Under the pieces are notes generated by a model, which saw nothing but the letters and a program-made list of their open reading frames with translations, had not been told where the DNA came from and ran no database searches. Of a stretch of DNA of 64,000 bases, positions 1 to 13,372 are shown piece by piece. The translations under genes were made by a program, and so were the position numbers. This DNA comes from Cryptosporangium aurantiacum (GTDB taxonomy: Bacteria; Actinomycetota; Actinomycetes; Mycobacteriales; Cryptosporangiaceae): the NCBI RefSeq assembly GCF_900143005.1, contig NZ_FRCS01000001.1, positions 496,001-560,000 on the forward strand, given 5' to 3'. The stretch's first letter is position 1. Each line of letters starts with the position of its first letter.

Positions 1-161
1 TGGAGGAGCTCGACACCAAGCTGGGCGGCGACACCAGCATCCGAGTCCTCGTCCTGGACAAGCAGCGCCGTCCGGTCTGGCTCGTGATCAATTGCCGGAC
101 CGTGAAGACCGTCCTTCTCGACGACGGCTACGGGCCCGCGCGCGGCGAGATGTCGCACTGA
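1..161 (+). CDS. C-terminal end of an unidentified protein (partial)
   Basis: An open frame enters from the left edge and ends with TGA at 159-161, giving about 52 residues that finish in RGEMSH. I do not recognise the family. The visible part alternates hydrophobic and charged residues, with RVLVLDKQRRPVWLVI near its middle, as in a small alpha/beta domain. Only 24 bases separate it from the CHAT gene, whose Shine-Dalgarno GGAGAAG lies in the gap, so the two are probably co-transcribed. It could therefore be a partner or substrate of the CHAT protein, but that rests on position alone. Confidence 0.55.
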   Translation, partial: EELDTKLGGDTSIRVLVLDKQRRPVWLVINCRTVKTVLLDDGYGPARGEMSH

Positions 162-185
162 GTCGACAGAGCGGAGAAGCGTCCG

Positions 186-3100
186 ATGTCGCTGAACGAC
201 GTCTTGCTGATCGAACAGCGGAGGTTCGACCCGGCTTCGGTGGGGTCGGACGCTTCGCCGCTGCTGGTGGCCGCCGCCGCACTCGCGGCCGGTGAACCGA
301 AGCGGGCCCGCCGCGCGCTGGCGGCGGCCCCGCCCGGCACCGACCGCACCGCGCTGGAGTACGCGGCGGCGGTGTTCGACCTCAACTGGTTCCCGGGCGG
401 AGGCGGAGCGATGTTCGCCCCCGGGGACGCCGAGGCACTGACCAGCCTGGCCCACGCGCTACCGCCCGGGATAGCCGACACCCCGGTCGGCGCCCTGGCC
501 ACGCGTCTGCTGCCGGACGCGCTGACGCTGCGCTCGGTCGCCGAGACCGACATCGGCCAGGGTGGGATCCGGCCGCTCTGGCTCGCGTTCGCCGACCAGG
601 CCGGGCGGTACGCGGCGGTCTCTCCGGCCGCTGGGGCCTACGCAGCGCTCCTCACCGCCGACGGCGCCCATCGGAGCCGGCTCATCGAGGCCGAGCCCTG
701 GGCGCAACAGGCCGCCACGCTGCTCGGTGACGACCTGGTGCTCTACGCCCACTACTTCCAAGTTCGGGGCGACTGGGCTTCGGCGCCGTCCGGGCACCCG
801 GAGACGCTCGGCTACTCACTCGCCCCGACACCGCCCGGTGATCCGCGGCCGGGCGACCTGGAAACCCTTCTGACGATCGCCGACAACGCGTACGAGCAGG
901 CGGCGCAGTGGTGGGCAGGTGCGGGCAGCAAGTCCGGCGGCGCCTGCGTCGCGCTGCGCCGGGCGCACGTCGCCCGCCGCCGGGGCGACCCGGCGACCCG
1001 GGATGAACAGGTCACCCAGGCGCTCACGCTGGCGTCGGCCGCCGGTGACGGCGCTACCGTCGCGCTGGCCACCGTCCACCGGGTCATCGACCGGCTCGGG
1101 GCCGGCATCGACGTGCCACCGGCCGAGACCGATCCGGTCGCGAGCTGGGCTCTGGGCGACGGGAGTACGTCGTACGGCCGGGGCCTGGTCCGGCTGCTTG
1201 CGCTGGCCGCGCGGGACTTCCGCGAGCGCGGTGACCACGTCCCGGCCCGGCGGACCCTGCGGCTCGCAGAGCGTCTGGGTACCGCGCTCGGCGCGACCGA
1301 CGAAGAGCTGTTGGTCCGCTCGGACGTGTCCGACCTGTACGGCGGTGGCGTCTACCGGCGGGCGGTGGTGGTCCTCACCGACCTCGAGGTGGCGCAGGGC
1401 ATCGACGAAATCGCGGCCACGGGTCCGGCGATCGGTGTTCTCCCGTGGAGCCGACTCGCGACCCGGGCTGCGGCGCTGAGCAGCGGAGCCGCGATCAGTG
1501 GTGAACCCGACCTGGTCACCCGGGCCGCCGACCGCCAGGGCGCCGTGCTCAGACTGGCCGACCGGGTGACCGGCGACGACGGCGACCTCCAGTTCGTCAC
1601 GGAGGTGACGAACTGGATCGCCGGAGACGTGGCGATGGCCCCGCTGATCTCCGAAATCTACCGAGGCCGGCGTCTGCTGCGGGCCGGGCGCACCGAGGAG
1701 GGCCTTCCGGTGCTCGAGGCCGCGCTGGAGACCCTGAAGGTCAGTGGTCCCGGCTACCTCTACGCCTTACTGCTCGACGTGGTCGGACGCCGGGCGGAGT
1801 CGCTGGAGTGGTTCCGCGTCGCGTTCGAGGCCGGATCGCTGGATCCGGAGATGGCGGCGGACCGCTTCGTCCGGATGGGCGCCGTCGACCTCGCCGATCG
1901 CGCGATGGCCGCGCTGGACGCCGCCGGCGGAGTCGCGCCGAGCCGCCGTCCGTGGGGCGACCTCGCGCGCCGGGCCGACCTGGCCGGCCTGCACGGCGAC
2001 CGGGCCGGGCAGATCACGCTGGCCGAAGAGGCGGTCGCCGCGTTCGAGGACCGGCAGCGACGGCTTGGCCGGGACACGCTCCGGTCGACGTCCAGCGACG
2101 ACCCGGAGGTCGCCGGGTCGTACCACTCGCTCGTGCTCGGCCACCTCGGACTCAGCCCGGACCCGACCGCCGGTGCCGTGCTCGGCACTCGGGACGCCGA
2201 TCACCTGGCCGCCGCGCTCGCCGCGGCCGACCGGGGCCGTGGCATCTCGTCGGCGTTGCTCGCCGACCTGGCCGGCCTGGAGGGCCCGAGTCGGGCGGCA
2301 GTGCGGCGATGGCTGCGCGCCGGCTCCGAGTGGGCGGCGGTGTTCGAGGACCTGGCCGCGCACCCCGGCGACGGCGACGCGACGACGTCCCGGGCCACGC
2401 TGGTCGCCGCGGAAGCGACGCTGGACGATACCGAAGCAGACGTCGGGCGGCTGGTCCCGGCACTCGTCACCGGACGGATCGCGCCGCCGCCAGAGATCGG
2501 GAGCAGCGTCGAGAGGCTACCCGAAGACGCCGTTCTGTTCAGCTACCAGCTGTTCGACGACCGGCTGATCGGCTGGGCGGTCACGCGGGACCGGATCCGG
2601 GCGGTGCCAGTGGGGGTGCGGACGCTCGACGTGATTGGTGCCGCCGCCCGCTGGCACCGCGCGATCGCGCTCGGCACCGACGACGCACTAGCCGCAGGCC
2701 AGCTCGCCGACTGGTTGCTGGCCCCGTTCACCCCGGAGCTCGGCGACCACCGCCGGCTCGTCGTGGTGCCGCACGCGGACCTCGCGATGGTGCCCTTCCA
2801 CGCGCTGCCCTGGGCCGGTGACGTCCTCGTAGCCACCCACGACCTGTCGTACCTGCCGGCGATCTCGCTGCTGGATCGGCCGGCCACCGGACGGCCGGTT
2901 CGGCTCACCGGTCCGACGCTGCTGGTGGGCGATCCGGCCTACGCGCCGGAACGAAAGCTCCCGCGGTTGCCGGGTACGGCGACCGAGGTGCGGGAGATCG
3001 GCGACCTCCTGCCCGGCGCGACGATCCTCACCGACGCGGACGCGACCGCGGCTGCCCTGGTACAGGGCATCCCGGACAGCCGGATCGTCCACCTGGCCAC

Positions 3101-3605
3101 CCACGGCATGATCGAGCCGGGCGCGCCGAACCGGTCCTGGGTCGCGCTGGCCGGGTCGGACGCACTCGCGGTGAGCGATCTGATGGGGCTGGACCTCACC
3201 GCTGACCTGCTCGTGCTCAGCGCCTGCCACACCGGCGAGGGCACCGCGACCAGGGCAGGCGACCTGATCGGGCTGGTGCGTGCGGCGCTGGTCGCCGGCG
3301 CGTCCAACGTCATCGCCTCGCTCTGGCCGGTGCCCGACGACGCCGGTGCGCTGACGATGGTGGAGTTCTACCGCCTTCTGCGGGATCCCGGACGCACGGT
3401 CGCGGCCGCGCTGAGTGAGGCACAGCGGAGCGTCCGGGCGCTCGGACCCGCCGGGGTGCGAGACGCCTACGCGGCGCTCGCCGACGCGCACGCGACCGGT
3501 CCGGCGCGAGCCGGCGGCCGCGGCGCCCTGCCTCCGGTCGGCGCCCCGGCCAGCGGGTCACCGCACCCATGGGCACCATTCGTCCATGTTGGTCTGGACG
3601 GCTGA
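186..3605 (+). CDS. TPR-like repeat protein with C-terminal CHAT (caspase-like) domain
   Basis: This 1139-residue protein has a long alanine-rich helical body (about residues 1-750) that looks like degenerate TPR repeats, followed by a CHAT domain (about 830-1135). CHAT domains are clan CD, caspase/separase-like peptidases. The two catalytic positions are present: His973 in HLATHG and Cys1014 in LSACHTG, followed by the typical ASNVIASLWPV segment. Family knowledge makes it a probable cysteine protease whose repeats recognise a partner, often in bacterial defence, cell death or regulated proteolysis. There is no signal peptide, so it should be cytoplasmic. ATG at 186 follows GGAGAAG. It is probably co-transcribed with the unidentified gene ending at 161. 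The substrate is unknown. Confidence 0.85.
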   Translation: MSLNDVLLIEQRRFDPASVGSDASPLLVAAAALAAGEPKRARRALAAAPPGTDRTALEYAAAVFDLNWFPGGGGAMFAPGDAEALTSLAHALPPGIADTPVGALATRLLPDALTLRSVAETDIGQGGIRPLWLAFADQAGRYAAVSPAAGAYAALLTADGAHRSRLIEAEPWAQQAATLLGDDLVLYAHYFQVRGDWASAPSGHPETLGYSLAPTPPGDPRPGDLETLLTIADNAYEQAAQWWAGAGSKSGGACVALRRAHVARRRGDPATRDEQVTQALTLASAAGDGATVALATVHRVIDRLGAGIDVPPAETDPVASWALGDGSTSYGRGLVRLLALAARDFRERGDHVPARRTLRLAERLGTALGATDEELLVRSDVSDLYGGGVYRRAVVVLTDLEVAQGIDEIAATGPAIGVLPWSRLATRAAALSSGAAISGEPDLVTRAADRQGAVLRLADRVTGDDGDLQFVTEVTNWIAGDVAMAPLISEIYRGRRLLRAGRTEEGLPVLEAALETLKVSGPGYLYALLLDVVGRRAESLEWFRVAFEAGSLDPEMAADRFVRMGAVDLADRAMAALDAAGGVAPSRRPWGDLARRADLAGLHGDRAGQITLAEEAVAAFEDRQRRLGRDTLRSTSSDDPEVAGSYHSLVLGHLGLSPDPTAGAVLGTRDADHLAAALAAADRGRGISSALLADLAGLEGPSRAAVRRWLRAGSEWAAVFEDLAAHPGDGDATTSRATLVAAEATLDDTEADVGRLVPALVTGRIAPPPEIGSSVERLPEDAVLFSYQLFDDRLIGWAVTRDRIRAVPVGVRTLDVIGAAARWHRAIALGTDDALAAGQLADWLLAPFTPELGDHRRLVVVPHADLAMVPFHALPWAGDVLVATHDLSYLPAISLLDRPATGRPVRLTGPTLLVGDPAYAPERKLPRLPGTATEVREIGDLLPGATILTDADATAAALVQGIPDSRIVHLATHGMIEPGAPNRSWVALAGSDALAVSDLMGLDLTADLLVLSACHTGEGTATRAGDLIGLVRAALVAGASNVIASLWPVPDDAGALTMVEFYRLLRDPGRTVAAALSEAQRSVRALGPAGVRDAYAALADAHATGPARAGGRGALPPVGAPASGSPHPWAPFVHVGLDG

Positions 3606-3648
3606 AGCTCCAGGTGTGAGACCGGCATGCGCAGGGGACTGATCGGGG

Positions 3649-4215
3649 GTGACCGCGAACGTTGAGACCACAGCGCCTAAGGCCATCGACCGTCTCCGCA
3701 CCCGAATTCTCCCGGCTCGTCGAGTACGCCCCGCGAGGGCCGCCAAGGAGCGTCGGCGGCCGTTCCTGCGCATCGGGCCGTTCCTGCTGCTGCTGGTCTA
3801 CCTCGCGATCATGGCCGCGGTCACGCTCGGACCCGGTGACCCCGAGGCCGCGGCAGGCGCCGCCGCCAGCGACAACTTCACGCCGTTCGCGGAGATCAAC
3901 CGCTCGCTGGACGACGGCTCGCTCCGCGCACTGGCCCAGGTGCTCGGCAACGCGCTGCTGTTCGTCCCGTTCGGGGTGCTCGTCCCGCTCTCGTTCCCGC
4001 GGCTCCGCGTCCTCACCGCCGTGCTGGCCGCGGCCGCGGCGTCGGCGTGCGTCGAGTTGGTGCAGCTCACGCACCTCGCAGGGCGGATGTTCGACATCGA
4101 CGACGTGATCCTCAACGTCACCGGCGCGTTCCTCGGTGGCCTGCTGGTCGCGGTCTGGCGCGGCATCACTGCGTTGGCCCGTCTGGTCCGTCGGAGCGAA
4201 CCCGTTCGCACCTGA
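3649..4215 (+). CDS. VanZ-like integral membrane protein
   Basis: A 188-residue protein with a basic N-terminus (about 45 residues), a first membrane segment (about 45-65), an extracytoplasmic loop carrying NFTPFAEI, and further membrane helices. The motifs NALLFVPFGVLVP, ELVQL and DIDDVILNVTGAFLG are characteristic of the VanZ family (PF04892). VanZ itself lowers teicoplanin susceptibility, but most chromosomal family members have no assigned role. The start is GTG 3649 with AGGGGA about 10 bases upstream. It lies between the CHAT gene and lgt on the same strand, and lgt has its own promoter-like hexamer. Confidence 0.8.
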   Translation: MTANVETTAPKAIDRLRTRILPARRVRPARAAKERRRPFLRIGPFLLLLVYLAIMAAVTLGPGDPEAAAGAAASDNFTPFAEINRSLDDGSLRALAQVLGNALLFVPFGVLVPLSFPRLRVLTAVLAAAAASACVELVQLTHLAGRMFDIDDVILNVTGAFLGGLLVAVWRGITALARLVRRSEPVRT

Positions 4216-4256
4216 AACTTCGCTGAGCCGCCGATGGACACCTACCCACGCTGCAC

Positions 4257-4262
4257 TAGCGT
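4257..4262 (+). promoter_or_regulatory. -10 element of leaderless lgt promoter
   Basis: TAGCGT ends exactly 6 bases before the GTG start of lgt. That would place the transcription start at or next to the start codon. No Shine-Dalgarno is visible, which fits leaderless initiation. The same geometry occurs at five other genes here. Confidence 0.55.
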
Positions 4263-4268
4263 GGTTGC

Positions 4269-5288
4269 GTGACCCTCGCCTCGCTACCGAGCCCGACCAC
4301 CAGCGTCTGGCACGTCGGTCCGCTACCGCTTCGCGCGTACGCGCTGTGCATCCTCGCCGGTGTCCTGGTCGCGGTCTGGGTCTCCGATCGGCGGCTGCGG
4401 GCCCGCGGCGGCCCGCCCGGGCTGATCGTCGACGTCGCGGTGTGGGCGGTGCCGTTCGGCATCGTCGGCGCGCGGATCTACCACGTCATCACCTCCCCCG
4501 ACCGTTACTTCGGCGCCGACGGCGACCTGACGAACGCGTTCAAGATCTGGGAGGGCGGCCTCGGCGTCTGGGGCTCGATCGCCGGTGGTGCGGTCGGTGC
4601 CTGGATCGCCTGCCGTCGCGCCGGGCTGCCGCTGCGCATCCTCGCCGACGTCGTGGCGCCGGGCATCGTCCTGGCCCAGGCGGTCGGACGGTTGGGCAAC
4701 TGGTTCAACAACGAGCTGTACGGCCGCGAGACCGACCTGCCGTGGGGGCTCCGTGTCCACGCGATGGGCTCGGACGGCCGTTCGCTCGGCGAGTTGCCGG
4801 GCACCTACCACCCGACGTTCCTCTACGAGGCGCTCTGGTGCATCGGTGTCGCGGTCGTGCTGATCGTCGCCGAGCGGAAGTGGCGGCTGGGTCGCGGCCG
4901 GGTCTTCGCGCTCTACGTCATGGGGTACACGCTCGGCCGGGCCTGGATCGAGCACCTGCGCATCGACGAAGCGCAGATCATCTTCGGCCTCCGGCTCAAC
5001 GAGTGGACCGCGCTGGTCTGCTTCATCGGCGCGCTGATCTGGTTCGTCACCCACCGCGGAGCGCCCGAGCTGCTCGCGGTGGAGGAGGACGGCCGGCTGC
5101 GCGTTCTCGACCCCGATGCCCCGGAGCCCGACCCGGCCGGCGGCGACGAGGACGGGGCCGCTCCCATGGCGTCCGCCGAAGAGACCGAAACCGATCGGAA
5201 ACCGCAAGGAGACGAACCCGCGGACGAGGCCGAAGCCTCGGCTGAGCGCGCGGAGGGTGCGGATTCCGCATCCGGGAAGCGAGACTGA
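4269..5288 (+). CDS. lgt: Prolipoprotein diacylglyceryl transferase Lgt
   Basis: Lgt transfers the diacylglyceryl group of phosphatidylglycerol to the lipobox cysteine of prelipoproteins, the first step of lipoprotein maturation in the membrane. The 339-residue protein has about seven membrane helices and the family signature GRLGNWFNNELYG (residues 140-152), which contains the conserved Arg, Asn and Glu. HPTFLYE and GRAWIEHLR are further conserved segments. The last 70 or so residues are a hydrophilic, strongly acidic tail (Glu/Asp/Ala rich) seen in many actinobacterial Lgt proteins. Several lipoproteins in this window (24042, 29657, 40419) would be its substrates. The GTG start is chosen because the signature spacing fits and a leaderless -10 box lies just upstream. 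Confidence 0.95.
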   Translation: MTLASLPSPTTSVWHVGPLPLRAYALCILAGVLVAVWVSDRRLRARGGPPGLIVDVAVWAVPFGIVGARIYHVITSPDRYFGADGDLTNAFKIWEGGLGVWGSIAGGAVGAWIACRRAGLPLRILADVVAPGIVLAQAVGRLGNWFNNELYGRETDLPWGLRVHAMGSDGRSLGELPGTYHPTFLYEALWCIGVAVVLIVAERKWRLGRGRVFALYVMGYTLGRAWIEHLRIDEAQIIFGLRLNEWTALVCFIGALIWFVTHRGAPELLAVEEDGRLRVLDPDAPEPDPAGGDEDGAAPMASAEETETDRKPQGDEPADEAEASAERAEGADSASGKRD

Positions 5289-5304
5289 CCCCCGATCGGG
5301 GGTC
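5287..5304 (+). terminator. Palindrome at the lgt stop codon
   Basis: An 18-base perfect palindrome (GACCCCCGA and its complement) starts inside the lgt stop codon. There is no T-run. It probably ends lgt transcription or protects the 3' end. Confidence 0.5.
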
Positions 5305-5568
5305 GCGACCTGCACTGTCACAGCCTCGGATCGGTGTCAACCCGCCCGGCGTCAGGCATAGTAGAAGGAATCGCGCCGCCGGGTAGGCCCGGCAGGGCTG
5401 TATCCCGGGCGACCTGGGCGGCTCTGAAACGTCCGGGGAGCGCGAGCAGAACCGGGATCGGGAGGAGAACGCTGACACGAGGTCCGCACTCAGGGCGGAT
5501 AGGCACGGTCGTCTCGACCAGCCGTGACCTCGCCTGACGCCCCGGACCGAGTCTTGCCCTGAAGTGAG
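5305..5568. other. Intergenic region between lgt and gltB, no gene seen
   Basis: No convincing coding frame on either strand. A promoter-like pair, TGTCAA and ATAGTA with about 17 bases between them, occurs around 5335-5364 and could start a short untranslated RNA. A small hairpin (GCCGGG/CCCGGC) follows near 5380. Neither is strong evidence. Confidence 0.4.
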
Positions 5569-5618
5569 CATTACCGGACGGTGTCGGACACCGCGCCGGT
5601 GAGCTTGTTCACTTCAGG
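5569..5618. repeat. Nested three-tier inverted repeat upstream of gltB
   Basis: The outer arms CCTGAAGTGA (5569-5578) and TCACTTCAGG (5609-5618) are perfect complements. Inside them lie ACCGG/CCGGT arms, and inside those GGTGT/ACACC around a 3-base loop. The element ends 4 bases before the GlnR box. It may terminate transcription entering from lgt, or be an additional regulator site. It has no T-run. Confidence 0.6.
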
Positions 5619-5622
5619 ACTT

Positions 5623-5661
5623 GTTACCGGCGGGTCGCCACATGTGTAACCTCTAGGAAAC
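5623..5661 (+). promoter_or_regulatory. GlnR-type operator upstream of gltB
   Basis: GTAAC-CTCTAG-GAAAC at 5646-5661 matches the published actinobacterial GlnR consensus gTnAc-n6-GaAAc at every defined position. A second, half-conserved box lies at 5623-5638 (GTTAC-n6-GTCGC). The two boxes are 7 bases apart, close to the usual tandem arrangement. GlnR is the OmpR-type nitrogen regulator of actinobacteria, so gltBD probably responds to nitrogen supply. The direction of control cannot be read from the sequence. Confidence 0.7.
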
Positions 5662-5748
5662 CTGGGCCGACGTCGTCCCGCTTCGACCTTTGCCCGCCGA
5701 TCGAGCAACCAGCCGATCTGCGCGGCCGACGACGGAAGGAGCCCGCGC

Positions 5749-10306
<4,558 letters not shown>

Positions 10307-10314
<8 letters not shown>

Positions 10315-11761
10315 CCCCAGCGGGTTCCTGAAGCACGGACGGGAGCTGCCCCCCCGTCGTCCGGTCGACGTCCGGATCATGGACTGGAAAGAGGTCTACC
10401 AGGACTTCCCGGAGAAGAACCTGCGCACGCAGGCTTCCCGGTGCATGGACTGCGGCATCCCGTTCTGTCACAACGGCTGCCCGCTGGGGAACCTCATCCC
10501 GGAGTGGAACGACCTGGCCCGCACCGGGCAGTGGTCGCTCGCGATCGACCGCCTGCACGCGACGAACAACTTCCCGGAGTTCACCGGGAAGCTCTGCCCG
10601 GCGCCGTGCGAGGCGGCCTGCGTCCTCGGCATCGCCGACGACCCGGTGACGATCAAGCAGATCGAGGTCGAGACGATCCTGAAGGCGTTCGATCTCGGGA
10701 TCGTCGCTCCGCAGCTGCCGGAGAACCTGTCCGGCAAAAAGGTCGCGGTGATCGGCTCCGGCCCGGCCGGTCTGGCCGCCGCGCAGCAGCTGACCCGCGC
10801 CGGACACGAGGTGACCGTCTACGAGCGCGCCGACAAGATCGGTGGGCTGCTCCGGTACGGGATCCCCGAGTTCAAGATGGAGAAGTGGCACATCGACCGC
10901 CGGCTGGCGCAGATGGAGGCCGAGGGCACTCGCTTCGTGACCGGGGTTTCGGTCGGAACGGACCTTCCCGTCTCGGAGCTCGACGCCGACGCGATCGTGC
11001 TGGCCACCGGCTCGACCGTGCCGCGCGACCTACCGGCGCCGGGCCGGGAGCTGAACGGCATCTACGCCGCGATGGAGTACCTGGTGCCGGCCAACAAAGT
11101 GGCGCTGGGAGCAACTGACGTCGAAGGACACATCGACGTCCGCGGCAAGCACGTCGTCATCATCGGCGGCGGCGACACCGGCGCGGACTGCCTGGGCACC
11201 GCCCACCGGCAGGGCGCGAAGAGCGTCACGCAGCTGGAGATCATGCCGCAGCCGCCGGCGGCGCGGGCCGGTCACATGCCGTGGCCGACCTACCCGATGC
11301 TGTACCGGGTCACGTCCGCGCACGAAGAGGGCGGCGAGCGCGTCTACGCGGTCAACACCGAGAAGTTCGTCGGCGACGAGCACGGGAACGTGAAGGCGCT
11401 GGTACTGCACGAGGTCGTGTCCGAGGGCGGGCGCTTCGTGCCGGTCGAGGGCTCGACGCGGGAGATCCCGGCCGAGGCGATCTTCCTCGCGATGGGCTTC
11501 GTCGGCGTCGAGAAGGGCCCGCTCTACGACGAGCTCGGCGTCGAGATCGACGAGCGGGGCCGCGTCGTGCGGGACGCCGACTGGAAGACGACCGCGGACA
11601 ACGTCTGGGTCACCGGGGACGCCGGTCGTGGTCAGTCGCTGATCGTCTGGGCGATCGCCGAGGGGCGCGCAGCCGCCGCCGCGGTCGACAAGCACCTGGC
11701 AGGCGAGACGTTCCTCCCCGCCCCCATCGCCCCGACCACGATGGCGCTCACCGCCCGCTGA
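10307..11761 (+). CDS. gltD: Glutamate synthase small subunit
   Basis: GltD feeds NADPH electrons through FAD and iron-sulfur clusters to GltB. The 484-residue protein has the N-terminal cluster cysteines Cys46, Cys49, Cys54 and Cys58 ([13 protein letters not shown]) and Cys97, Cys101 and Cys105 (CPAPCEAAC). The FAD dinucleotide fold follows (GSGPAG, residues 150-155), then a second fold for NADPH ([13 protein letters not shown]). The late AMGFVGVE segment and the [18 protein letters not shown] segment are typical of the family. GTG 10307 overlaps the end of gltB, with GGAGG upstream inside gltB, so the pair is translationally coupled. A long perfect hairpin follows the stop codon. Confidence 0.96.
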
Positions 11762-11767
11762 GCCTCG

Positions 11768-11817
11768 GAGCGGTGTCAATTCCTGGTCGTGATAGCGACC
11801 GGGAATTGACACCGCTC
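11768..11817. terminator. Long perfect hairpin after gltD
   Basis: Sixteen-base arms GAGCGGTGTCAATTCC and GGAATTGACACCGCTC are exact complements. After a single mismatch an inner GGTCG/CGACC stem closes a 6-base loop. The whole hairpin starts 6 bases after the gltD stop. It lacks a T-run. The AATTGACACC core differs in composition from its surroundings, so it may also be a dispersed palindromic element. Confidence 0.7.
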
Positions 11818-11839
11818 AGGTGAGCTTCGCGTGCGGACG

Positions 11840-11845
11840 TAGGCT
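11840..11845 (+). promoter_or_regulatory. -10 element of leaderless kinase promoter
   Basis: TAGGCT ends 6 bases before the GTG at 11852, with no Shine-Dalgarno. Confidence 0.55.
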
Positions 11846-11851
11846 TCAGAC

Positions 11852-13321
11852 GTGACCGGGGTGTGGTCGTACGTCCGAGGGTTGTGGGACGCGGCCGTCC
11901 GCGCGCCGATCAAACCGGTCCAGGCTCGCCCCTGGATCCCTCGGCGGGGCTGGCCCCGCTGGGCGCTCGGGGCTGTGTGGATCGTCGCCGCGGTCGGCTG
12001 GACCGGCGGGACGATCGCTGAATTGGTGCTGGCGCTGCGGGTACCGGCCGTGGTGGCGCCGTTCGTCGGCATGCTGCTCGCGCTGCCGTCCGTCGTCGCG
12101 CCGCTCCGGCCGCTGCTGGCCTGGCGTCTCATGGTGGTCGGTGTCCTGATCACGCCGCTGGCGGTCGCGCTCGGGCCGCGCGACGACGCGGTCTGGCCGT
12201 GGCCGGTGACCGCGTGCGTCGCGATGTTGCTGACGCTCGTCATGGTCGGTGCGTCGTCGCCGCGACCGGTCTCGGTGGGCGCCGGGCTGCTCACCACCGC
12301 TGCGGTGTTCGCGTTCGGTGCGGTGGCCGGCATGCCGTTCTGGATGGGCTACATCCTCGCCGGCGGCATCTTCGCCGGGCTGCTGTTCGGCGATGCGACC
12401 GGTGGGCGCCGCAGCGTCCAGGCCCGGCTCGACGAACAACGGGCGCTGCGTCGTCAGGACCTCGCTCGCCAAGCCGTCCTGGAGGAACGCGGCCGCATCG
12501 CCCGTGAGCTGCACGACGTCGTCGCGCACCACATGACGATGATCGCCATCCAGGCGGAGGCCGCGCCACTGAAGGTGCCCGACGTGCCGCCCGCCGCTGC
12601 GGAGATCTTCGCGGCGATCAACCGCGCCGCCCGCGAGGCGCTGAGCGAGACCCGCACCGTCGTCGGTCTGCTGCGCTCCGAGGACGATGCCGCCGAGCGA
12701 GCCCCCGCCCCCGGCCTGGAGCTGCTCGACGACCTGGTGGAGCGTGCCCGCGCGACCGGGCTCACGGTGAAGTCCGTGGTGGTCGGTGTTCCGCGGCCGC
12801 TGTCGGCGGCGGTCGACGTCTCGGCCTACCGGATCGTGCAGGAGGCGCTCAGCAACGCCTCGCGCTACGCGCCCGGCAGCTCCGTGCGGGTCGAGGTCCG
12901 TTACGGGCCGCAGGCCCTGCACCTTTCCGTCACCAACACCGCGGTGGACGCCGGGCAGCAGCCGAATTCGGCGGCCACACAGTCGGACCGGGCCTCGCTC
13001 GGCGGGGGGCACGGGCTGGTGGGCATCCGGGAGCGCGCGACGATGCTCGGCGGCGAGATGAGCGCCGGACCGCTGCCCGGCGGTGGCTTCGCGGTGACCG
13101 CGGTGCTGCCGACCGGCGCGTCACCGGGGCCCGGAGCGCCTCCGGGGGCCGCGGCGTCTCCGGGGGCCGCACCGGAGGCCGGGGCATCACCGAAAGCCGG
13201 GGCGCCTCCGGGGGCCGCGGCCTCGGCGTCGGCGTCGGCGGAGGGTGGGGCGTCATCGGAGGGCGCGTCGGCGGGCCCCGGGGTGGTTTCGTCGGGCGCG
13301 ACACCGCCGGCCGCCGGTTGA
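11852..13321 (+). CDS. Two-component sensor histidine kinase, NarL/LiaS type
   Basis: A membrane sensor kinase of 489 residues. The N-terminal half has about five or six membrane helices (about 30-185). A HisKA_3 dimerisation domain follows, with phospho-acceptor His221 in RIARELHDVVAHHM. The HATPase domain has the N-box region IVQEALSNASRYAP and G-box HGLVGIRERATMLGG. This class pairs with NarL/LuxR-type regulators, and the one at 14033 is the obvious partner. The last 60 or so residues are an Ala/Pro/Gly-rich tail built from imperfect PGAAAS-like repeats, probably disordered. No large extracytoplasmic sensor domain is present, so the stimulus is probably in or at the membrane. Confidence 0.9.
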   Translation: MTGVWSYVRGLWDAAVRAPIKPVQARPWIPRRGWPRWALGAVWIVAAVGWTGGTIAELVLALRVPAVVAPFVGMLLALPSVVAPLRPLLAWRLMVVGVLITPLAVALGPRDDAVWPWPVTACVAMLLTLVMVGASSPRPVSVGAGLLTTAAVFAFGAVAGMPFWMGYILAGGIFAGLLFGDATGGRRSVQARLDEQRALRRQDLARQAVLEERGRIARELHDVVAHHMTMIAIQAEAAPLKVPDVPPAAAEIFAAINRAAREALSETRTVVGLLRSEDDAAERAPAPGLELLDDLVERARATGLTVKSVVVGVPRPLSAAVDVSAYRIVQEALSNASRYAPGSSVRVEVRYGPQALHLSVTNTAVDAGQQPNSAATQSDRASLGGGHGLVGIRERATMLGGEMSAGPLPGGGFAVTAVLPTGASPGPGAPPGAAASPGAAPEAGASPKAGAPPGAAASASASAEGGASSEGASAGPGVVSSGATPPAAG

Positions 13322-13372
13322 GGCGGGTTTCGGCGGCGTCGCGTCCGTCCGTGGACTGAACAACGGCGCGGG

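Noticed and set aside
4136-5245. Arg/Pro-rich frame overlapping lgt
   Set aside because: It is a shadow of lgt in another frame, with composition typical of false frames in GC-rich DNA.
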